The notes: generated from the letters alone by a model not told the origin. DNA of 64,000 bases from Rhizobium sp. Root708 (GCF_001429725.1 NZ_LMHV01000034.1:125534-189533), one strand, 5' to 3'; shown: positions 19,077 through 28,272, counted from the first letter of the stretch. Program-made: numbers and translations.

Positions 19077-19637
19077 CTAGACCTGCATGATTTCCTTTTC
19101 CTTCTCGCCAAGCAAGCGATCGACCTCAGAAATCGTCTCGTCTGTCATCTTCTGCACACGATCCGACTGTGCCCGGCTTTCGTCCTGGCCAATCACACCG
19201 TCTTTTTCGGCTTTCTTAAGGCCGTCCATGCCATCGCGGCGAACATGGCGAATCGCAACCTTGCTTTTTTCCGCATAGTCGTGAGCAACCTTGACGAGCG
19301 ACTTGCGGCGCTCTTCGTTCAGTTCCGGCAGAGGAATACGGAGATTCTGGCCGTCGACGATCGGATTGAGGCCGAGGTTGGCCTCGCGGATCGCGCGATC
19401 GACGGCGTTGACCATCGACTTGTCCCAGACGGAGATGCCGAGCATGCGAGGCTCGGGCACTGTCACGTTTGCTACCTGGTTCAGCGGTACACGCGAACCA
19501 TAGGCTTCGACCGTGACTGGATCGAGAATGTTGGCCGACGCACGGCCGGTGCGTAGCGATGCGATATCGCTCTTGAACGCATTGATCGCGCCATCCATGC
19601 GACGCTTGATGTCGTTGATATCTATGCCTTGGCTCAT
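19077..19637 (-). CDS. frr: Ribosome recycling factor
   Basis: RRF, with EF-G, splits the post-termination ribosome. The 186-residue length is standard. Visible family segments are RRMDGAINAFKSDIASLRTGRAS at the start (helix 1, ending in the conserved RTGRAS), VPLNQVANVTVPEPRM near residue 50, and DGMDGLKKAEKDG near residue 130. The ATG at 19637 has GGGAGC upstream; the longer reading frame beginning at 19688 would lack a ribosome site. It follows pyrH by about 50 bases. Confidence 0.97.
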   Translation of the reverse strand: MSQGIDINDIKRRMDGAINAFKSDIASLRTGRASANILDPVTVEAYGSRVPLNQVANVTVPEPRMLGISVWDKSMVNAVDRAIREANLGLNPIVDGQNLRIPLPELNEERRKSLVKVAHDYAEKSKVAIRHVRRDGMDGLKKAEKDGVIGQDESRAQSDRVQKMTDETISEVDRLLGEKEKEIMQV

Positions 19638-19688
19638 TTCAGTGCTCCCGTATCGGTAGAAGCTGCGGCAAACGCTGCCGCTACTCAA

Positions 19689-20411
19689 TCAATTATCGGA
19701 GACGACGGTCTTCAGACCACCGCCCTTGAGGATCTCCGCAAAACCGCCCTTCTCGTGAATGGAGAAGACGATGATCGGAATGGAATTTTCGCGTGCCAGC
19801 GCCACCGCGGCAACGTCCATGACGGCCAGCCCCTTATCGAGGACTTCCTTGTGCGTCAGGTGATCGAAGCGCGTGGCATCGGGCACCTTTTTAGGATCTG
19901 CCGAATAGATACCATCGACCTGGGTTCCCTTGAAGATCGCTTGGGCGCCCATTTCAGCGGCGCGAAGCGCTGCTGCGGAGTCCGTGGTGAAGAAGGGATT
20001 GCCGGTGCCGCCAGCGAAGATCACGACACGACCGAGCGACAGGTGATAGAGCGTCGCACGCTGCGAGAAGCTCTCGCAAATCTCGGGCATCGCGATGGCT
20101 GAAAGGACCACGGTATCGATGTTGAGCTTGCGTAGCGACGTTGCCAGCGCGAGTGCGTTGATCACGGTCGCAAGCATGCCCATGTGGTCGCCGGTGACGC
20201 GGTCGCCGCCCTTGGAGGCAACAGCCACGCCACGGAAGATGTTGCCGCCGCCGACGACGACGCCGACTTCCACACCCATCTGCCTTGCTTCTGCAATGTC
20301 GGCCGCGATGCGATCGGCCACCGCTACATCGATTCCAAATCCCTGGCTGCCCATGAGGGCTTCGCCGGAAGCCTTGAGTAGAACGCGTTTGTAGACAGGC
20401 TCTGACGACAT
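19689..20411 (-). CDS. pyrH: UMP kinase
   Basis: PyrH phosphorylates UMP to UDP in pyrimidine synthesis, as a hexamer of the amino-acid-kinase fold. The 240-residue protein shows KRVLLKASGEALMG at the start, VVGGGNIFRG near residue 53 and the FAGGTGNPFFTTD nucleotide-binding loop near residue 135. The ATG at 20411 has GAGGAG seven bases upstream. Between tsf and this gene lies a strong hairpin without a T tract, so pyrH may be partly uncoupled from rpsB-tsf. Confidence 0.97.
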   Translation of the reverse strand: MSSEPVYKRVLLKASGEALMGSQGFGIDVAVADRIAADIAEARQMGVEVGVVVGGGNIFRGVAVASKGGDRVTGDHMGMLATVINALALATSLRKLNIDTVVLSAIAMPEICESFSQRATLYHLSLGRVVIFAGGTGNPFFTTDSAAALRAAEMGAQAIFKGTQVDGIYSADPKKVPDATRFDHLTHKEVLDKGLAVMDVAAVALARENSIPIIVFSIHEKGGFAEILKGGGLKTVVSDN

Positions 20412-20451
20412 CTTGGCTCCTCGTATTTTACCGCTGAGTGCCGGATACACG

Positions 20452-20481
20452 AAGGGCATCGCGTTGTCACGCGATGCCCTT
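20452..20481 (-). terminator. Strong hairpin between tsf and pyrH (terminator-like, no T tract)
   Basis: A perfect 12-base inverted repeat (AAGGGCATCGCG and CGCGATGCCCTT) with a six-base loop lies 24 bases after the tsf stop. On the minus strand no T run follows, so it may be an RNA 3' end stabiliser, a processing site or a partial terminator rather than a full intrinsic terminator. Confidence 0.5.
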
Positions 20482-20504
20482 AGGTTTTCACATATATAGG
20501 ACGA

Positions 20505-21431
20505 TCAGCCCTTGGCGACAGCAGCCACTTCAGCTGCGAAATCGCTCTCTTCCTTCTCGACGCCTTCGCCGAGGAGAAGACGGGCCATGCCGACGACTTC
20601 GATCTTGGCGCCGGCTTCCTTGGCAGCGGCTTCAACAGCAGCGCCAACCGTCAGGTCGGGGTTGATGACGAAAGCCTGCGAGAGAAGAGCAACTTCTTCG
20701 AAGAACTTGCGCATACGGCCGTCGACCATCTTTTCGATGATGGCTTCCGGCTTGCCGGATTCGCGAGCCTGTTCGATGAAGACGTTGCGTTCGCGCTCGG
20801 CAACAGCAGCGTCGACTTCTTCAGCGCGGATCGCGAGCGGGTTGGTCGCAGCGATGTGCATGGCAACCTGGCGGCCGATCGAGGTCAGGACAGCCTTGTC
20901 GCCTTCCGACTTCAGAGCAACCAGAACGCCAAGCTTGCCGATGCCGTCGCCAGCAGCGTTGTGGATGTAGGTCGCAACAACGCCGTGCTCGACTTCGAGC
21001 TTGGCAGAGCGGCGCAGCGTCATGTTTTCGCCGATGGTTGCGATCGCGTCCTTGATGGTGTCGGCGACCGGCTTGCCGGATGCCGGGTAGGTCGCAGCCG
21101 AGATGGCTTCAACCGAACCGTCGGTGGACAGAGCGACGTTGGCAATGCCGCGAACCAGATCCTGGAAGGCGTCGTTGCGGGCAACGAAGTCGGTTTCCGA
21201 GTTGAGTTCGACGACAACAGCCTTGTGGCCGGCGCCAGCGATGGCAACCAGGCCTTCAGCGGCAGCGCGACCGGCCTTCTTGTCGGCCTTGGAGATGCCC
21301 TTGGCGCGGAGCCAGTCGATCGATGCTTCGATGTCGCCGTTGTTTTCCAGCAGCGCCTTCTTGCAGTCCATCATGCCTGCGCCGGACTTCTCGCGCAGTT
21401 CCTTCACCAGTGCAGCCGTAATCTCGGTCAT
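20505..21431 (-). CDS. tsf: Translation elongation factor Ts
   Basis: EF-Ts recharges EF-Tu by nucleotide exchange. The 308-residue protein has the N-terminal UBA-like domain with KELREKSGAGMMDCKKAL, and the TDFVARND motif near residue 80 that contacts EF-Tu. Two core subdomains and a C-terminal module follow. The ATG has GAGGAAG upstream. It follows rpsB after 241 bases, the universal rpsB-tsf pair. Confidence 0.98.
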   Translation of the reverse strand: MTEITAALVKELREKSGAGMMDCKKALLENNGDIEASIDWLRAKGISKADKKAGRAAAEGLVAIAGAGHKAVVVELNSETDFVARNDAFQDLVRGIANVALSTDGSVEAISAATYPASGKPVADTIKDAIATIGENMTLRRSAKLEVEHGVVATYIHNAAGDGIGKLGVLVALKSEGDKAVLTSIGRQVAMHIAATNPLAIRAEEVDAAVAERERNVFIEQARESGKPEAIIEKMVDGRMRKFFEEVALLSQAFVINPDLTVGAAVEAAAKEAGAKIEVVGMARLLLGEGVEKEESDFAAEVAAVAKG

Positions 21432-21586
21432 AAGCTTCCTCTTGTCGGTTCAAACGGTGGCCCGCCAAAGGCGGTGCGGCACCGGATTGAGGCACGAAAT
21501 GTACCTGTATGTATGACAGCGTGATGAAAGACGCCTCATACGAAACTCAAACGGCGAGAGACTGATTGCCCCCGCCTGAAACGGTC

Positions 21587-21622
21587 AAGGCCGCCGAACT
21601 ACTGAAAGTCGCGAGCGGCCTT
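21587..21622 (-). other. Hairpin in the rpsB-tsf intergenic region
   Basis: AAGGCCGC (21587-21594) pairs with GCGGCCTT (21615-21622) around a 20-base loop that contains a further short ACT/AGT pairing. No T tract follows on the minus strand. In other bacteria this gap carries an attenuator or processing signal; here only the potential structure is visible. Confidence 0.35.
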
Positions 21623-21672
21623 TCCCAATCTCTGGAAAGCATGACGGGCTATTCAGCCCGCCTGCTTCTGTC

Positions 21673-22434
21673 TCAGGCTTCGCCTTCGAGCGCCGGCTCG
21701 ACCGGAGCTTCCATCGAAGCACCGAGGTCGCGGCCCGATGCGCCCTGCTGACGAGCGATACCGTCGATGGCAGCGCGTGCGATCAGGTCGCAGTAGAGAG
21801 CGATGGCGCGCGAAGCGTCGTCGTTACCCGGGATCGGATAGTCGATCAGGTCCGGATCGCAGTTCGAGTCGATGATTGCGACAACCGGGATGCCGAGGCG
21901 CTTGGCTTCGTCGATCGCGATCTTTTCCTTGTTGGTGTCGATGATGAACATCAGGTCAGGCGTGCCGCCCATGTCCTTGATACCACCGAGAGCCTTGTCG
22001 AGCTTTTCGCGCTCGCGCTCGAGGGTCAGGCGCTCTTTCTTGTTGTAACCGGACTGTTCCGAAGACAGGATCTCGTCGAGCTTGCGCAGGCGCTGGATCG
22101 AGTTGGAGATCGTCTTCCAGTTGGTCATCATGCCGCCGAGCCAGCGCGAGTTGACGTAGTACTGAGCGGAACGCTTGGCCGAGTCAGCGATGAGCTCGGA
22201 AGCCTGGCGCTTGGTGCCAACGAAGAGAACGCGGCCGCCACGAGCAACGGTGTCGGAGACAACCTGCAGGGCGCGCGACAGCATCGGAACTGTCTGAGCC
22301 AGATCGATGATGTGGATGTTGTTACGATCGCCGAAAATGTACGGCTTCATCTTCGGGTTCCAGCGGTGAGTCTGGTGGCCGAAGTGAACGCCTGCTTCGA
22401 GGAGCTGGCGCATAGAAAAATCGGGCAATGCCAT
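21673..22434 (-). CDS. rpsB: 30S ribosomal protein S2
   Basis: S2 is a late-assembling protein of the small subunit that works with S1. The 253-residue protein has the family start MRQLLEAGVHFGHQTHRWNP, the KRQASELI segment near residue 75 and the SRWLGGMMTNW segment near residue 95. A short acidic tail extends the C-terminus. The 198 bases upstream hold its promoter and leader; TTGACA on the minus strand (22631-22636) overlaps the stop of the preceding gene and may be the -35 element, but I see no convincing -10 element. Confidence 0.98.
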   Translation of the reverse strand: MALPDFSMRQLLEAGVHFGHQTHRWNPKMKPYIFGDRNNIHIIDLAQTVPMLSRALQVVSDTVARGGRVLFVGTKRQASELIADSAKRSAQYYVNSRWLGGMMTNWKTISNSIQRLRKLDEILSSEQSGYNKKERLTLEREREKLDKALGGIKDMGGTPDLMFIIDTNKEKIAIDEAKRLGIPVVAIIDSNCDPDLIDYPIPGNDDASRAIALYCDLIARAAIDGIARQQGASGRDLGASMEAPVEPALEGEA

Positions 22435-22632
22435 GCCTTGTTATCCTTTTCCGGTTGAACCTCCGCAAGGCGAACAGCACCCTCTTCGAGAATGCCACCG
22501 GGCGGAACAATCCGGATTTCTCCCGGACCATCCCATGCCTTACGTGTGGAATGTGGGTGGCCTTACCCTCCCTTTCCGGGAAACGCAAGGCTTCACGTCA
22601 AAAAACTCGCCACAAACTGCGCCTGCCAAGTG

Positions 22633-23337
22633 TCAATCAGAGGGGCACGGCCAGCCTTTCGGCACCGACAGACCATTTGGCAGCTTTGTCTTGGCATCAC
22701 CGCACGCAAGTTCGATCTGCTCCTGTTCGAGACCAGTGGCTGCGGACAGATCGAGCCCGTCGATATGGGTCAGGAACATGAACGCGCGATCAAACGAGAT
22801 CGGGCCTTCAAATGTCGCGTCGCTGAGATCGGCGCGGGAGAGATTCGTCAGCGAGAAGCTTGCACCCGTCAGGACCGCCTTGTTGAAATTCGCGCGACCG
22901 AGCTCGGCCTTCTCGAAATTCACGCCGGCCAGCTTGGCGCCGCTGAAGTTGGCGCGCTGCAGCTCTGCGCCTGCGAAAGACGCCCCTTCGGCAAAGACAT
23001 TCTCGAAACCTGACCGATAGGCTTCAACCTTGGCGAAATTTGCGTTTCCGAGCTTCGCTCCGGTAAACCAGGCGCGAACCAGGGTCGCCTTCTCAAGATT
23101 GGCCGATGTGAGATCCGTCCCACTGAGATTGGTCAGGGTCAAATCCGCATCTACGAGATTCGCCTTCTGGAAATCGGCGCCCTGCAGCATCAGTTGCTTC
23201 TTGTTGCAGCCGCCCCAATCGATCTCTGCCGTTGGTGTAGAGCTGCAATCGGCGGCGAAGGCCGCACTCGCGGTTGCCCCAATGGTTGCTACCGCCAACA
23301 GAAGAACGCTAATCGTCGAAACACTTCTCGCGGCCAA
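22633..23337 (-). CDS. Secreted pentapeptide-repeat protein
   Basis: The 234-residue protein begins with a clear Sec signal peptide (about residues 1-29, ending AAFA). About 25 pentapeptide repeats follow over residues 50-175 (for example ADFQKANLVDADL and ANFSGAKLAGVNF), which should form a right-handed quadrilateral beta-helix. A Cys pair near the start (CSSTP, GGCNKK) and another near the end (LACG, WPCPS) could form disulfides in the periplasm. No enzymatic motif is visible and its role is unknown. It is probably monocistronic, between rpsB and the EipB-like gene. Confidence 0.85.
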   Translation of the reverse strand: MAARSVSTISVLLLAVATIGATASAAFAADCSSTPTAEIDWGGCNKKQLMLQGADFQKANLVDADLTLTNLSGTDLTSANLEKATLVRAWFTGAKLGNANFAKVEAYRSGFENVFAEGASFAGAELQRANFSGAKLAGVNFEKAELGRANFNKAVLTGASFSLTNLSRADLSDATFEGPISFDRAFMFLTHIDGLDLSAATGLEQEQIELACGDAKTKLPNGLSVPKGWPCPSD

Positions 23338-23437
23338 GCCTCACTCCATCTCGCCGTGAACTCACATAGTTTATTGGTAGCATACGAGACGGCGCCTTGG
23401 ATATATCGAGAATGCACCGATCAGGAAGCGAGACCAA

Positions 23438-24274
23438 TCACTTGCACGGTGCAGCCTTGGCGTCGAGAAGCTCGAGTTTCGAGAGCTTTCCTGACAGCAC
23501 GAAGTCACCATAATCCATGGTGAGGTCACGGGTAATGCCGTTCTCGTAGAGCTTGAACGACATACGATAAACGGGAAGTGCATCCGACTTCGTATTCTCG
23601 TTGAAATAGGAGATCGTCACCGGCCAGAACGCGGCCTTGGAGAAAGCGCCGGCATTCCCGGAATCGGCTTCCTCGGCCGCCGGTACCATCTGCTTGCCCA
23701 CGACTGTAGTGGTTGCCAGCGCCTTGTCTCCATCGTCGGAGCCGTCGAACACCCGTGCTTCGAAGATGCGCTTGCCCTCCTTGGCATTCTGGATCACGTC
23801 GAGCATGTGTTCGGTCGGGAAACGACTTGCAGCAAGCTGCAGTTCCTTGCTCGCCGGCTGCTTCAGGTCAACCTTGACGCCCTCGGCCAGATCTTGGGCG
23901 GCGCCGTTGACTTCCTTGTCCAGCTGGTCGTCCGTGAAGGACTTGGTGTCGAAGGTGAACTTGCGGTCGCGAAGGTTCTCGAAGGTCTTCGTCTGCTGAT
24001 CGCTGACGCGGACGGCATCGCCGGTATCGATTCGCGTCACGAAACGGAAGCTTGTCGTGAAGCCCGTGCAATAATTGCCGTCGAACTCGTAGACCATGCG
24101 CCCGAACATGCCGGCGATGCCTGATCGTTCGGAGGCATCCTTCAGTTCGAGGTCGTAGACGGCCCGATGAGCGACGAGACCAGTGGCGATCGCCGCGCTG
24201 GTTGCCGGTGCCGCTGCGTAGACGCTCGACGAAACGCCCGCAAGCAAGAGTGCGGCAAGACTCGATCGGACCAT
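23438..24274 (-). CDS. EipB-like periplasmic envelope-integrity protein (DUF1849)
   Basis: The 278-residue protein has a signal peptide ending near VYAAAP and then a mature domain matching the DUF1849 family. Brucella EipB, a beta-spiral periplasmic protein required for envelope integrity, is the studied member. The two family cysteines are visible, one near residue 69 (GNYCTGF) and one at the very C-terminus (AAPCK), and should form a disulfide. The ATG at 24274 has AGGAGA seven bases upstream; a longer frame from 24343 would put a non-signal extension ahead of the signal peptide. It is divergent from ridA. Confidence 0.85.
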   Translation of the reverse strand: MVRSSLAALLLAGVSSSVYAAAPATSAAIATGLVAHRAVYDLELKDASERSGIAGMFGRMVYEFDGNYCTGFTTSFRFVTRIDTGDAVRVSDQQTKTFENLRDRKFTFDTKSFTDDQLDKEVNGAAQDLAEGVKVDLKQPASKELQLAASRFPTEHMLDVIQNAKEGKRIFEARVFDGSDDGDKALATTTVVGKQMVPAAEEADSGNAGAFSKAAFWPVTISYFNENTKSDALPVYRMSFKLYENGITRDLTMDYGDFVLSGKLSKLELLDAKAAPCK

Positions 24275-24410
24275 TGATAATCTCCTGTTGGACTCGCCTG
24301 CGATGTTATAAGAACGCTTTCGGCCAAATCGAGGCTCGAACATGTCACAAAATGGATTCTAGCCTTGATGCATAATTTTAAATCCATTGACAACAAAAGC
24401 GGAGCGGAAA

Positions 24411-24878
24411 ATGTCGGATCACGTCGATGTGCGTCTGAAAGAAATGGGGATATCCCTGCCTGAGGCGGCAGCGCCGGCGGCGAACTATGTTCCCTACGTC
24501 ATCAGTGGCAACCTTCTCCACATTTCGGGACAGTTGCCGCTTGAAGGCGGAAAGATCGCGGTCTCCGGTCATCTCGGCAAGAACGTGGACGTGCCCGCAG
24601 GTCAGCGAGCAGCGGAACTCTGCGCGATCAATATCCTCGCCCAGGCGAAGGCGGCATTGGGCGGCGATCTCGGCCGGATCAAGCGCGTAATCAAGCTGAA
24701 CGGCTTCGTTGCCTCGGCGCCCGATTTCGTCGAGCAGCATCTGGTCATCAACGGCGCGTCGAACCTGATTGCCGCGGTTCTCGGCGAAGCCGGCAAGCAC
24801 GCAAGAGCTGCCGTCGGAATGGCTGCCCTGCCGATGAACGCAGCCGTCGAACTCGACGCGATCATGGAAATCGCCTGA
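24411..24878 (+). CDS. RidA-family enamine/imine deaminase-like protein
   Basis: The 155-residue protein belongs to the YjgF/YER057c/UK114 family, whose archetype RidA hydrolyses reactive 2-aminoacrylate made by PLP enzymes. It has NLLHISGQLP near residue 32 and the ALPMNAAVELDAIMEIA end typical of the RidA fold. The conserved RidA arginine of the R-V-A-x-x-x-LP segment appears as ARAAVGMAALP near residue 132. This longer form is a RidA subgroup (about 150 residues) whose substrate is not settled. The ATG at 24411 has GGAGCGG upstream. Its stop overlaps the next gene by one base (TGATG). Confidence 0.85.
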   Translation: MSDHVDVRLKEMGISLPEAAAPAANYVPYVISGNLLHISGQLPLEGGKIAVSGHLGKNVDVPAGQRAAELCAINILAQAKAALGGDLGRIKRVIKLNGFVASAPDFVEQHLVINGASNLIAAVLGEAGKHARAAVGMAALPMNAAVELDAIMEIA

Positions 24879-25597
24879 TGACTTCCGCAGCATGGCTTAA
24901 AGAGCAGCCGGTGGCTCACCGCGGCTATCATGACCTTAATAAAGACGTGTGGGAAAATACGCTTTCGGCGTTCTCGCGGGCGATCGAGGCAGGTTTTGCA
25001 ATCGAATGCGATCTTCACTACGCCTCGGATGGCGTCCCGGTCGTTTTTCACGATGAGGACCTCGAGCGTCTCTGCAATCTGAAGGGCGACATCCGCGACC
25101 GTACCTCACGGGAACTCGGGTTGATCTCTGTCGGCGGCACGAACGACAAGATTCCGACACTCCGGCAGCTTCTCGACCTGGTGAAGGGACGCGTCCCGCT
25201 CGTCATCGAGTTGAAGGGCAGAGAAGCCGACGACGAAGGTTTCACGGAAGCAGTCCTCGAAGTGCTGGAAGGCTACGACGGCAAGGTGGCGCTGATGAGC
25301 TTCGACCATTGGCTGCTTCGCGACCTCAAGGCACTGCAGGCACCCTACCCCCTTGGTTTGACGGCGGGCGGGATCGTTCCGGAGGACTTCGAAACCCACG
25401 AGAAAGCAATGGCTCTCGGGCTGGATTTCATTTCCTATTTCTACGGCGATCTGCCCAATCCGTTCATTTCCGCTCAGCGTGAGAAAGGTATCGTCGTCAT
25501 CACCTGGACGGTTATCGACGAGCATGGGCGAAAGCAAACTTTCGAAAATGCCGACCAGATGACCTTCGAGGGCTTTGATCCGCGCGTTTCGGTTTGA
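24878..25597 (+). CDS. Cytoplasmic glycerophosphodiester phosphodiesterase (UgpQ-like)
   Basis: The 239-residue protein has the GDPD TIM-barrel signatures: PVAHRGYHD with the catalytic His near residue 14, ENTLSAFSRAIEAG near residue 27, and ECDLHYASDGVPVVFHDEDLERL (spanning the second catalytic His) near residue 43. No signal peptide is present, so it should act in the cytoplasm like UgpQ, releasing glycerol-3-phosphate from phospholipid head-group diesters. It is translationally coupled to the RidA-like gene. Confidence 0.9.
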   Translation: MTSAAWLKEQPVAHRGYHDLNKDVWENTLSAFSRAIEAGFAIECDLHYASDGVPVVFHDEDLERLCNLKGDIRDRTSRELGLISVGGTNDKIPTLRQLLDLVKGRVPLVIELKGREADDEGFTEAVLEVLEGYDGKVALMSFDHWLLRDLKALQAPYPLGLTAGGIVPEDFETHEKAMALGLDFISYFYGDLPNPFISAQREKGIVVITWTVIDEHGRKQTFENADQMTFEGFDPRVSV

Positions 25598-25675
25598 TGC
25601 TCGCTTTTTGGACAAGATCATGCGCAGACTGGTGAAGAGCCCTATTTCCCTCCCAAACGGTCTCGCATTCGCTCC

Positions 25676-26866
25676 ATGACAGACGAACTTTCAATCCGCG
25701 TCGAGCGGTCCTTCACGGCGATTTCTCCGGAAAGCTGGTCGCGGCTTTCCGGAGCGTCCAAGGCCAGCAGCGCCATCGCCTACAACCCCTTTATCTCCCA
25801 CGCATTTCTGTCGTCACTCGAAGAGTCCGGCTCGGCGACGGCCGAAACCGGCTGGCTTGGCCATCATATGTTGCTGGAGACAGGCGGCGGCGAGCTCGTC
25901 GGCGCCCTGCCCGGTTACCTCAAGAACCATAGCCAGGGCGAATATGTCTTCGACCACGGCTGGGCCGATGCCTTCGAGCGAGCCGGTGGCCGCTACTATC
26001 CGAAGCTTCAGTGCTCCATTCCCTTCACGCCGGCAACCGGCCCTCGCCTCCTGGTCGCCGAAGGCTTGCAACGTCTGCCGATCCAGCACGCGATGGCCGA
26101 AAGCCTGAAGGAAGTCGTGCGTCGCCTCGGCGTGTCGTCTGGGCATGTGACATTCGTGCCGGACGACGAGATTGGCATTTTTGAAGGCGAGGAATACCTG
26201 CATCGGACCGATCAGCAGTTTCATTTCATCAATGACGGCTACGCCAACCACGAGGAGTTCTTGGAAACGCTTGCTTCTCGCAAGCGCAAGGCGCTGCGCA
26301 AGGAGCGTCGGACCGCGCTTGAGAACGGCATAAGCATTGACTGGCTGACGGGCAGCGATCTGACAGAGGACATCTGGGACCAGTTCTTCGCGTTCTATAT
26401 GGACACGGGCGGCCGGAAGTGGGGGCGCCCCTATCTGACGCGTAGCTTCTATTCGCTGATCGGCGAGCGGATGCCGGATGATATCCTGCTGGTGATGGCA
26501 AAACATAACGGCCGCTATATCGCAGGCGCCATCAACTTCATCGGGTCGGAAACCCTTTACGGCCGCCACTGGGGCTGCATCGAGGATCACCCCTACCTGC
26601 ACTTCGAGGTCTGCTATCATCAGGCGATCGACTTCGCGCTCGCCAAGGGGCTGAAGCGTGTCGAGGCTGGCGCCCAGGGAGAACATAAGCTGGCCCGAGG
26701 TTACCTCCCGGTGACAACACACTCGGCCCATTATGTCGCCCATGCCGGCCTGCGCCGTGCGATCGCCGATTATCTTGAGCGCGAGCGCGACGACGTCGAG
26801 CACATGAACGAGATTTTGAGCGAGCACAGCCCGTTCCGTCGCGGCGAGCGGCTGCAGGAGGATTGA
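25676..26866 (+). CDS. FemAB-like GNAT-family acyltransferase (DUF482 / peptidogalycan type)
   Basis: The 396-residue protein matches the PF04339 family, which carries the double GNAT fold of Fem-type aminoacyl transferases. Typical segments are YNPFISHAFLSSLEESG near residue 36, YFPKLQ-like YYPKLQCSIPFTP near residue 106, and the C-terminal EAGAQGEHKLARGYLP near residue 332. The true acceptor is unknown. The ATG at 25676 follows the GDPD gene after 78 bases, and the HIT gene follows after 52, so the three plus-strand genes may share a transcript. Confidence 0.85.
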   Translation: MTDELSIRVERSFTAISPESWSRLSGASKASSAIAYNPFISHAFLSSLEESGSATAETGWLGHHMLLETGGGELVGALPGYLKNHSQGEYVFDHGWADAFERAGGRYYPKLQCSIPFTPATGPRLLVAEGLQRLPIQHAMAESLKEVVRRLGVSSGHVTFVPDDEIGIFEGEEYLHRTDQQFHFINDGYANHEEFLETLASRKRKALRKERRTALENGISIDWLTGSDLTEDIWDQFFAFYMDTGGRKWGRPYLTRSFYSLIGERMPDDILLVMAKHNGRYIAGAINFIGSETLYGRHWGCIEDHPYLHFEVCYHQAIDFALAKGLKRVEAGAQGEHKLARGYLPVTTHSAHYVAHAGLRRAIADYLERERDDVEHMNEILSEHSPFRRGERLQED

Positions 26867-26918
26867 CGCCCTCGCCTTTCGCGGGCTACGCGAAAACCAG
26901 ACCATCAGGAGATTTCAA

Positions 26919-27344
26919 ATGACGAGTGCGGCTTACGACACCAACAATATCTTCGCCAAGATCCTGCGTGGAGAGATCCCCTCGGTTAAGGTCTACGAGG
27001 ACGAGCATACGCTGGCCTTCATGGACGTGATGCCGCAGGCGCCCGGCCATGTGCTGGTCCTACCTAAGGCTGCGTCGCGCAATATTCTCGACGCCGACCC
27101 CGCTGCCCTCGCCCGGACCATCCCTGTCGTCCAGAAGATCGCCAATGCCGCCAAGGAAGCCTTTGACGCCGACGGCGTTTTCGTTTGCCAGTTCAACGAG
27201 CCGGCCGCCGGCCAGACCGTGTTCCACCTGCACTTCCACGTCATTCCGCGTCACGAAGGCGTGGCCCTGAAGCCGCATTCAGGCAAGATGGAAGATGGGG
27301 CGGTTCTGGCGGCGAATGCCGAGAAGATCAAGGCAGAGCTTTAA
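26919..27344 (+). CDS. HIT-family nucleotide hydrolase/transferase (Hint-like)
   Basis: The 141-residue protein has the histidine triad HLHFHVIPR near residue 103 and the N-terminal NNIFAKILRGEIPSVKVYEDE segment typical of Hint/HinT purine nucleoside phosphoramidases. It should hydrolyse AMP-linked amides or esters, with the middle His of the triad as nucleophile. The ATG has AGGAGA nine bases upstream. Its last 17 bases overlap the 3' end of the PAP2 gene on the other strand. Confidence 0.92.
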   Translation: MTSAAYDTNNIFAKILRGEIPSVKVYEDEHTLAFMDVMPQAPGHVLVLPKAASRNILDADPAALARTIPVVQKIANAAKEAFDADGVFVCQFNEPAAGQTVFHLHFHVIPRHEGVALKPHSGKMEDGAVLAANAEKIKAEL

Positions 27345-28272
27345 TCGTCGAAGAGGCGGATTCCGCGTTTGCCGGACCGCGTTCACGCTGGTTCAGAGCA
27401 AGAGCCGCAAGACGGTAGGCAACGGCAAAAACTGCGAGCCCGCCGACAACATCCGCCAGATTGTGCCCGCCTTGAATGACAATGGCGGGCATCATCAATG
27501 CATTGACGACGAGAAAGATCGGGCCAAGCCAGCGAATGCGCATGATGAAAAATGCGGACATCGCGGCCATGACCGTGTGAAACGACGGAAATCCGATCAC
27601 ACCCAGCACGTTGTGCGGCGACAGATAGGTCGCGCCGTGACGGCCCAATTCCACTAATTCGGCGCCGTAACCGGGTCCGACCGCCAGCGGTACCGCATCG
27701 GTTACCGCCTGCGGGAGTTGATAGATCGACGATGCACCGAATGACGGAAAAAACGACCAGCAGACGATCGCCAGCAGCGCGCCGATGACACCAGTCAAAA
27801 GAAAATGATGCAATAGCCGCAGCCGTCCTGAAAAGCCCAGGACAAAAATAACGACCAGCAACTGCGGCAGGGACGTTGCATAAACTGTCTGAAGCACCAT
27901 CCCGATCCGGGGGTAATGCGATGCCCATTCGACAAAGATCGGCCAATGAAAACCGAACGACGCGTCGAAGCGCGCAAGCGCTATATCGATGGGCTCACGG
28001 GCCAGAGGCAGCAAGAGATAATTGAAGATCGATCCGACGATCGTGAAGAGGATGAAGAGACCGGCTGCGGTGGCCGTTGCGGCAATCGACTGATTCCGCC
28101 TCACATGACGATAGAATTGTCCGAGCGCCATCGCGCCAAGGCCACAGCCAACCATGCCGGCATAGCCGACGACATCGACGCCGACATCCTTTGACCACAG
28201 CAAAACGCCGTCCAGCAAAGCAAGCGCCGCGACGATAGTCATGATGATGCGTTCGGCAGGCATGAATACCAC
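27328..28272 (-). CDS. Membrane PAP2-superfamily phosphatase (Aur1/Ipt-like type)
   Basis: The 314-residue protein has about eight membrane segments and the last two PAP2 phosphatase motifs. FPSFHTVMAAM near residue 230 carries the C2 histidine, and GGHNLADVVGG near residue 272 carries the C3 histidine and aspartate. The N-terminal KxxxxxxRP motif of soluble-type PAP2 enzymes is not seen, as in the inositolphosphotransferase-like PAP2_3 subgroup. It probably handles lipid phosphates or a phospholipid head-group transfer. The start is GTG at 28272 with AGGAGG seven bases upstream. The ATG nine bases further in is an alternative. Confidence 0.82.
   Translation of the reverse strand: MVFMPAERIIMTIVAALALLDGVLLWSKDVGVDVVGYAGMVGCGLGAMALGQFYRHVRRNQSIAATATAAGLFILFTIVGSIFNYLLLPLAREPIDIALARFDASFGFHWPIFVEWASHYPRIGMVLQTVYATSLPQLLVVIFVLGFSGRLRLLHHFLLTGVIGALLAIVCWSFFPSFGASSIYQLPQAVTDAVPLAVGPGYGAELVELGRHGATYLSPHNVLGVIGFPSFHTVMAAMSAFFIMRIRWLGPIFLVVNALMMPAIVIQGGHNLADVVGGLAVFAVAYRLAALALNQRERGPANAESASSTIKALP

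Noticed and set aside
25814..26905. Open frame of 363 codons opposite the FemAB-like gene
   Set aside because: Mirror frame without motif; the plus-strand frame has the family segments.
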